Of a DNA stretch of 10,638 bases, positions 6,661 to 10,638 are shown one piece after another. A model generated the notes under the pieces. It was given only the letters and a program-made list of their open reading frames with translations, searched no databases and was not told the DNA's origin. Location: positions 1-10,638 of the forward strand of contig DATBDZ010000398.1 of the NCBI GenBank assembly GCA_036276235.1, read 5' to 3'. Numbering within the stretch: position 1 is the first letter of the stretch; each line of letters begins with the position of its first letter. Both the position numbers and the translations under genes were made by a program. Source of the stretch: JANWHF01 sp036276235. GTDB lineage: Bacteria > Planctomycetota > Phycisphaerae > Tepidisphaerales > Tepidisphaeraceae.

Positions 6661-6915
6661 TCACAGCCGCCGGCTCAGATGCTTCACGCCGATCACGGTT
6701 ACGGTCGACGTGCGGCGCTCCACTGCCAGACGAAGAAAGACATACTGCCGCACGCCCGCTTCGTCTAGCACGACGTCTCGAGTGTAGACTTTGGACATCG
6801 TTGGCGGATGTGATGCCATATCGTCTGCTTCATCTAGCACGAGCTCCTGCAATCGAACATCAAGTTCCAACCATTGTGATTTTGCATCAGGCGCGAAGAC
6901 GAGCGCGTAGCTCAT
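6661..6915 (-). CDS. Small ParE/RelE-like protein, candidate toxin
   Basis: The product has 84 residues. Its layout fits the ParE/RelE toxin fold: an N-terminal strand (YALVFAPDA, 3-11), two helices (KSQWLELDVRLQELVLDEADDM, about 12-33), then strands including VRQYVFLRLAVER (55-67) and TVTVIGVKHL (71-80), ending with basic SRRL. Members of the superfamily cleave ribosome-bound mRNA (RelE) or poison gyrase (ParE); which of these applies, if either, cannot be told. The start is well supported: GGAGG at 6925-6929 (complement) lies 9 bp upstream, inside the preceding gene, and the two genes overlap by 29 bp (6887-6915). Such coupling, with the partner first, is typical of type II toxin-antitoxin operons. 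Similarity to known toxins is weak and toxicity is an inference. Confidence 0.6.
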   Translation of the reverse strand: MSYALVFAPDAKSQWLELDVRLQELVLDEADDMASHPPTMSKVYTRDVVLDEAGVRQYVFLRLAVERRTSTVTVIGVKHLSRRL

Positions 6916-7345
6916 TTCGGAGCTCCTCCGCAGGAATTGCCTTGCCCTGACGCACCTGCTCCATTGCTCGCATCATGTCTTCAGGCGTCAGTTTTAGCCG
7001 CGCACAAGCCATGCAATATGCATCTTCCAACGCTTCGATCTTTGGCGCGGACCGGCCGGCGGCGGCTAGTTTCCTTGCGCGGCCGAGTATCTGATCAGCG
7101 TCCTCGGCCCATTCTCGGAGCATGTTGTACATGGAGCGCAGCACATCCCGGGCTATTGCCGGGTCATCTTCAACGCCGGGTCCGAACTCCTGCTCGTACT
7201 CCTTCAGACGCTCCCAATCGGCCAGCGCCGCGGCGACAAGCTTCTCCGCCAATGACGCAAGAGACGACTCACCGGTAGCAATATTGGTTTCCGGCTTATC
7301 ACGCGCCAGCACATCGAAAAGTGAAACCGCCGTCATATCCTTCAT
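6887..7345 (-). CDS. Antitoxin-like helical protein upstream of the ParE/RelE-like gene
   Basis: The 152-residue product is acidic and helical. I recognise no catalytic site and no clear HTH, ribbon-helix-helix or AbrB DNA-binding motif. Its C-terminal 35 residues (LTPEDMMRAMEQVRQGKAIP then AEELRNELRARLRA) resemble the charged toxin-binding tails of Phd/RelB/ParD-type antitoxins. At 152 residues it is longer than usual antitoxins (about 70-100). The ATG at 7345 has no Shine-Dalgarno, whereas an internal ATG at 7336 has AAGGA too close to it. A TTTTAT box at 7357-7352 (complement) would place transcription at the ATG itself, so a leaderless message is possible. A 14-bp palindrome lies 11 bp upstream. 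The role is inferred from gene order and overlap. Confidence 0.55.
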   Translation of the reverse strand: MKDMTAVSLFDVLARDKPETNIATGESSLASLAEKLVAAALADWERLKEYEQEFGPGVEDDPAIARDVLRSMYNMLREWAEDADQILGRARKLAAAGRSAPKIEALEDAYCMACARLKLTPEDMMRAMEQVRQGKAIPAEELRNELRARLRA

Positions 7346-7356
7346 TCTAGCATAAA

Positions 7357-7370
7357 ACCGTCCGGACGGT
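7357..7370. promoter_or_regulatory. Perfect 14-bp palindrome, candidate operator
   Basis: ACCGTCCGGACGGT is a perfect inverted repeat 11 bp upstream of the antitoxin-like ATG, in the gap between that gene and the divergent debranching-enzyme gene. The position suits an autoregulatory operator of a toxin-antitoxin operon. The symmetry does not extend beyond 14 bp (A at 7356 against G at 7371). Operator function is inferred from location only. Confidence 0.4.
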
Positions 7371-7393
7371 GCATTTATCCGGCTCGGGCTGCC

Positions 7394-7421
7394 TTGATCC
7401 TCGCCAAATACCCATTATATT
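7394..7421 (+). promoter_or_regulatory. Candidate promoter of the debranching-enzyme gene
   Basis: TTGATC (7394-7399) and TATATT (7416-7421) are separated by 16 bp. Transcription would start near 7428, about 19 bp before the GTG at 7447. This supports 7447 over the upstream in-frame GTG at 7369, which would lie ahead of the promoter. Confidence 0.4.
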
Positions 7422-7446
7422 GACCGCTTGGCGTCACGGAGGAAGC

Positions 7447-9534
7447 GTGGACGAGGCAGTACAGGTTTCACGGCTCGACCTCAATGGATTGATCGAGCGC
7501 GAGTGGTTGGCGACCAACGGCATCGGTGGTTACGCCGCTTCTACCATTCCGTCACTTAATACCCGTAAATATCACGGCCTTCTCGTTGCAGCGATGGCGC
7601 CGCCGGTGCGGCGGATGGTGCTCCTCTCGCGCGTCGAGGAAGTCCTCATTGGCGACGGCCAGCGCCATGAGCTGGCCTGCAATGAATATCCCGGCGCGAT
7701 TCATCCGCAGGGACACACGCATCTGCGCGCGTTCAATGCCCATCCGTTTCCGCGATGGGCTTATCAATGCGATGGCCTGACGATCGAAAAGCAACTACGT
7801 CTGCTGGAAGGCGAAAACACCGTCGTGTTGAGCTACGCGCTGCTGGCGGGCGATCGGCCGGCCGATCTAGAAGTGCGGCCGCTCTTTGCGATGCGATCGA
7901 TCCATCAGCTGATGTATCAGTGGAACGGCCGCCTGCTGGCGGAACGCCGCGCGAAACAGCATTACCGAATTCCTGCCACCAGTCGCACGCCGGAAATCTT
8001 TTTCGCGCAGACGGGCGAGTTTGAATTTGAGCCGCTCTGGTATTTGAACACGATCTATCGCCGCGAAGCGGAGCGCGGCTACGCCGGGCTGGAAGATGTC
8101 TGGAGCCCTGGCGTTGTCCGCTTCAGGCTCGCGCCGGGGCAGGTCGTGCATTTTGTCTGCTCGAGCGATCCGATTGATCTGAGTGCGGTGATCGACCGGG
8201 CGACGGCGCATTCCGCCGCCCTGGCAAAGCCGAAGATCGATGCGTTTGCCGATAACACGCTCGATCGGCTCATTCGCGCCGCGCGACAATTTGTGATCAC
8301 CGCGCCGCCGGATGGCTCGGGCGAGAAGCTTTCCGATTCATCGGTCACGTGCATCGGCCATTACCCTTGGGGCTGCCCCTCGCCGCGCGCGGCGATGATC
8401 GGCTTCGGCGGGTTGTTCATGGCAACCGGCCGATTTGCGGAGGCGCGCTCGCTGCTGCTTTCGATGGCCGCGATGCAACGGCGTGGCTTGATGCCCAGCG
8501 GCTTCCCCGAGGACGGCTCGGTCCCCGCTTACAACGGCGCGGATATCTCGCTGTGGTTCGTCAATTCCGCCTGGAGCTATCTCCGCTACACGCACGATGA
8601 CGCGACGATCCGCCGACATCTGCTCGAACCGATTTTGGGCGTGATCGACACGTATCGAAATGGCACGGACTTGGGCATCGGCGTTGATGCCGATGGGCTA
8701 CTCTCGACGCGCGCGCCGGGCCTGCCGACGACGTGGATGGATGCGAAGGTGAACGACGTCGTCGTGACGGCTCGCGCCGGCAAGCCGGTGGAGATGAACG
8801 CGCTCTGGTACAACGCGGTTTGCATTGCCGCCGAGCTTTGCCAGCGATTCGATCAGACATCGCGCGCCCGGGAATTGCGGATGCTTGCTGAGTCGATCGG
8901 GGAAGGCTTCAATCGACGATTTTGGAACGAGCAGTCGGGTAGCTGTTTTGATGTCATTGACGATCACGGAAACGATTCCTCGTTGCGGCCTAACCAATTG
9001 CTCGCCATCAGCCTGCCCTTCGCGGTGTTGTCGATCGACCGACAAGCGCGCGTTCTGGAAAAGGTGCGCGACGAGTTGCTGACGCCGATGGGCATTCGTA
9101 CTCTCGCGCCCAACGACGCAGCTTACATGGGCCGCTCAAGTGGAGATGTCGTCGCCCGCGATCGCGCGCAACATAATGGGGCGGCTCATCCCTGGCTTCT
9201 GGGGCCGTACGTGTCGGCTCTGTTCCGCGTGCTTGGCCGCGATCAATCCGTTCAGGAGATCGCGAGCGAAGCACTCGAATCGTGCCTTCAATATCTCTCC
9301 GACACAGGCCTGGGCCAGCTTCCCGAGCTTTTCGACGGCGACCTTCCCCATTGCGCCGGCGGCGCGATCGCCTCGGCGCCCTCTATCGGCGAAATCCTGC
9401 GCTGCTATTTCGAGGACGTGCTCGACCGCAGCCCGCGCGATCTGCCTGTGCCGACCCGCGCGACGCTCGACGCGACGAATGTCGATATCCCCGCTCCACA
9501 GCCCTCGACGGATATCACGCCGCATCACGCTTGA
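7447..9534 (+). CDS. Glycogen-debranching-type enzyme (amylo-alpha-1,6-glucosidase family) with altered active-site motifs
   Basis: I chose GTG 7447 because GGAGG (7438-7442) sits 4 bp upstream, giving 695 residues; the frame is open back to GTG 7369. The N-terminal block EREWLATNGIGGYAAS (residues 17-32) with TRKYHGLLVA (39-48) is the hallmark of the archaeal/bacterial debranching enzyme N-domain. The C-terminal (alpha/alpha)6 half keeps SGFPEDGSVPAYNGADISLWF (in 351-371), TWMDAKVNDVVVT (429-441), KPVEMNALWYNAV (446-458) and LPELFDGDLPH (625-635). The family removes alpha-1,6 branch stubs from glycogen. Three motifs differ from the usual pattern as I remember it: YPWF.xWGRDTM appears as YPWGCPSPRAAM (306-317), GTVWPWL as GAAHPWL (578-584), and PRGC.AQAWS as CAGGAIASAPS (636-646). 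The fold is clear, but the exact substrate and even activity are not. A PAS-AraC regulator follows after 83 bp. Confidence 0.85.
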   Translation: MDEAVQVSRLDLNGLIEREWLATNGIGGYAASTIPSLNTRKYHGLLVAAMAPPVRRMVLLSRVEEVLIGDGQRHELACNEYPGAIHPQGHTHLRAFNAHPFPRWAYQCDGLTIEKQLRLLEGENTVVLSYALLAGDRPADLEVRPLFAMRSIHQLMYQWNGRLLAERRAKQHYRIPATSRTPEIFFAQTGEFEFEPLWYLNTIYRREAERGYAGLEDVWSPGVVRFRLAPGQVVHFVCSSDPIDLSAVIDRATAHSAALAKPKIDAFADNTLDRLIRAARQFVITAPPDGSGEKLSDSSVTCIGHYPWGCPSPRAAMIGFGGLFMATGRFAEARSLLLSMAAMQRRGLMPSGFPEDGSVPAYNGADISLWFVNSAWSYLRYTHDDATIRRHLLEPILGVIDTYRNGTDLGIGVDADGLLSTRAPGLPTTWMDAKVNDVVVTARAGKPVEMNALWYNAVCIAAELCQRFDQTSRARELRMLAESIGEGFNRRFWNEQSGSCFDVIDDHGNDSSLRPNQLLAISLPFAVLSIDRQARVLEKVRDELLTPMGIRTLAPNDAAYMGRSSGDVVARDRAQHNGAAHPWLLGPYVSALFRVLGRDQSVQEIASEALESCLQYLSDTGLGQLPELFDGDLPHCAGGAIASAPSIGEILRCYFEDVLDRSPRDLPVPTRATLDATNVDIPAPQPSTDITPHHA

Positions 9535-9617
9535 AATCAGTCTTAGACAGCGCTGCCCCGCCGCGGCGGTAAAATCCTTGCGAGGCGCACTCTTCCGCGC
9601 CAGCGGGAGATCGCACC

Positions 9618-10373
9618 TTGGCCGAACCAATTGCCAGCTTCACGGCTCAGCACGGGCTACTTCAGTTGGCTGATCTCTTCGATTCGCTTGAGGAGATTCA
9701 GGTTTGGATCAAGGATCGCGAAGGGCGGTATCAATGGGTCAACCGCGCATTTCGGCTCAACTTTGCGCTGACTCAAACTGATGCTGCGCCGCCCGATGAA
9801 AAGCAGATCATCGGCAAGACCGACTACGACCTCTCGCCCGCATTTTTGGCCGACCAATTTCGCCTCGATGATGAATATGTGCTGGCGGGCAACCGGATCG
9901 CCAACCGCATCGAGCAGGTGAGCCAGCCCGATGGCACGAATGCCTGGAACATCACCAACAAGATTCCGCTCGCCGATGCTTCAGGGAAAACAATCGGCAC
10001 CGCCGGACTGACGCGGATCCTCAAATCGCAGAATTCCGAGATCGCATCGGGATCGGAATTCGATGCCGTGCTGGCGTATCTGCGCGACAACTACCACACC
10101 GCCATTAGCAATCACCAGCTCGCAAGCCGCGCGCATATGTCCGTGCGCACGTTCGAGCGGAAGTTCCGGGCCAGTTTCCACATGACGCCGCAGAAATATC
10201 TGCGCAAGCTTCAGATGCGGATGGCGGCCCGGGCGCTGGTCTACACGAACAAGCCACTGGCGGAAGTGGCGATGAGTTGCGGCTTCGCCGACCAAAGCCA
10301 TTTCAGCCGCGAGTTTCGGGCGCATTTCCGAAGGACGCCGCGGGAATATCGGGAGATGTTTGCGGGAAAATGA
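9618..10373 (+). CDS. PAS-domain AraC-family transcriptional regulator
   Basis: The 251-residue product starts at TTG 9618, with GGGAG (9605-9609) 8 bp upstream. Residues about 19-134 form a PAS domain (IQVWIKDREGRYQWVNRAF at 27-45, IIGKTDYDLSP at 64-74, then IPLADASGKTIGTAGLTRI at 116-134), a sensor for a small ligand or redox cue. Residues 148-246 are an AraC-type double HTH: first helix-turn-helix near SNHQLASRAHMSVRTFERKF (164-183), and the family signature VAMSCGFADQSHFSREFR (217-234) followed by FRRTPREYR (237-245). It has no receiver or kinase module, so it probably works as a one-component regulator. It lies downstream of the debranching gene in the same direction, making that gene a plausible but unproven target. 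Confidence 0.9.
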   Translation: MAEPIASFTAQHGLLQLADLFDSLEEIQVWIKDREGRYQWVNRAFRLNFALTQTDAAPPDEKQIIGKTDYDLSPAFLADQFRLDDEYVLAGNRIANRIEQVSQPDGTNAWNITNKIPLADASGKTIGTAGLTRILKSQNSEIASGSEFDAVLAYLRDNYHTAISNHQLASRAHMSVRTFERKFRASFHMTPQKYLRKLQMRMAARALVYTNKPLAEVAMSCGFADQSHFSREFRAHFRRTPREYREMFAGK

Positions 10374-10391
10374 TCGCAGATGGGCTTAGAA

Positions 10392-10498
10392 CCCTCTCCC
10401 CTGTACTCATGGGAGAGGGCAGGGTGAGGGGACAGCGTATCGCAATATGGCGCGGTTCGTAAATCGAAGCGTTCGTCCCCTCACCCCAACACCCCAAC
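10392..10498. repeat. Truncated REP-like palindrome after the AraC gene
   Basis: A 9-bp perfect hairpin stem (CCCTCTCCC / GGGAGAGGG, 10392-10400 and 10411-10419) is followed by AGGGTGAGGGGAC (10421-10433). Its inverted partner GTCCCCTCACCCC appears at 10475-10487. The layout matches the complete element at 5162-5267, including a shared GTACT loop core, but the second terminal hairpin is missing: the sequence passes into the terminal repeat at 10499. The first hairpin could also help end transcription from the AraC gene, although no T-tract follows. Confidence 0.7.
10483..10498. repeat. Tandem octamer ACCCCAAC x2 at the repeat junction
   Basis: ACCCCAAC occurs at 10483-10490 and again at 10491-10498, ending exactly where the 139-bp terminal repeat begins (10499). 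The first copy belongs to the REP-like arm; the second is extra compared with that arm. Confidence 0.75.
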
Positions 10499-10637
10499 GG
10501 GTGCAGCAAGTTCTACGCGGGCTGGCCGGCGAGTATGATGCCCGGCTAACCTCGGTGACCAACCAACCATCTATCACGGAGGATGTATGGCCGCACGGAC
10601 GACTCGTCCAGACGCACGCGAACGCGTGATCAAATCG
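10499..10637 (+). mobile_element. Right arm of the 139-bp inverted repeat, probably the end of an insertion-sequence-like element
   Basis: This arm is identical to the reverse complement of 1-139. It begins GGGTGCAGCAAG, holds about 88 bp of non-coding sequence with a short dyad (GCCGG/CCGGC around 10523-10545), then GGAGG and an ATG. It interrupts a REP-like palindrome, which suggests insertion of a mobile element into that palindrome. The rest of the element lies beyond the window. Confidence 0.7.
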
Positions 10638-10638
10638 T
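10587..10638 (+). CDS. Partial gene: first 17 codons of an outward-facing protein, possibly a transposase
   Basis: GGAGG (10578-10582) lies 4 bp before the ATG at 10587, which opens MAARTTRPDARERVIKS and continues past the end of the window. An overlapping ATG at 10583 touches the Shine-Dalgarno and is rejected. The copy at 51-1 on the minus strand is identical. Its presence in a repeated, REP-interrupting segment favours a mobile-element protein, but the family cannot be read from this fragment. Confidence 0.45.
   Translation, partial: MAARTTRPDARERVIKS

Noticed and set aside
7369..7446. GTG 7369 as the start of the debranching-enzyme gene
   Set aside because: It lies inside the 14-bp palindrome and ahead of the candidate promoter, without a ribosome binding site. 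GTG 7447 has GGAGG 4 bp upstream.
8340..8420. Compensated frameshift as the cause of the missing WGRD motif
   Set aside because: The segment aligns with the expected motif at equal length, with the Arg and Met in register, and the alternative frames here do not restore WGRD. Substitution fits better than a pair of indels.
1..10638. Linear plasmid or phage with terminal inverted repeats
   Set aside because: The repeat contains the start of a gene that runs off the window at both ends, so the true ends are not reached. No replication, capsid or terminal-protein gene is present. Repeat-limited assembly or flanking mobile-element copies explain it better.

Overview
The window looks like ordinary chromosomal DNA from a member of the Planctomycetota, probably an environmental assembly. 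This is inferred from GC-rich coding sequence, two genes that resemble families I know from planctomycete genomes (a small membrane-anchored protein with a MPAQ...TWGCY...TLCAY core, and an N-terminal helix-turn-helix protein with a Gly/Ser linker and C-terminal membrane helices), G-rich REP-like intergenic palindromes, and a secreted AGE-family epimerase. No rRNA, tRNA, CRISPR array or phage module was seen.

Layout: (1) 1-139 is one arm of a perfect 139-bp inverted repeat whose other arm is 10499-10637. Each arm carries the start of an outward-facing gene with a good ribosome binding site, so the window probably ends inside two inverted copies of one repeated (likely insertion-sequence) element. 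(2) 191-1177 encodes an exostosin-like glycosyltransferase (+). (3) 1238-3459 is a minus-strand pair: a HEAT-like repeat protein and, 11 bp upstream of it, a calcineurin-type metallophosphoesterase. The 5' end of the phosphoesterase gene runs through an inverted array of TTTCRGG-type heptamers (3331-3474). (4) 3573-5036 holds two plus-strand genes, the small membrane-anchored protein and the HTH/two-helix membrane protein, starting from a TATAAT promoter and ending at a strong intrinsic terminator. (5) 5037-5341 is intergenic and carries the terminator and a 106-bp REP-like double palindrome. (6) 5342-6655 is an exported cellobiose/mannobiose 2-epimerase-like enzyme. (7) 6661-7345 (-) is an overlapping pair that looks like a ParE/RelE-type toxin with an upstream antitoxin-like protein. 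(8) 7447-9534 is a glycogen-debranching-type enzyme with substituted active-site motifs. (9) 9618-10373 is a PAS-AraC regulator. (10) A second REP-like palindrome follows, cut off by the right terminal repeat.

The genes do not form one obvious pathway. Carbohydrate metabolism is the loose theme (glycosyltransferase, sugar epimerase, glucan debranching enzyme). The AraC-type regulator directly downstream of the debranching gene could regulate it, but nothing in the sequence proves this. The observations most worth checking are the debranching enzyme with its WGRD-type motif replaced at constant length, the heptamer array that supplies the phosphoesterase N-terminus, the repeat-in-REP junction at the right end with its tandem octamer, and the candidate toxin-antitoxin pair with a 14-bp palindrome just upstream.
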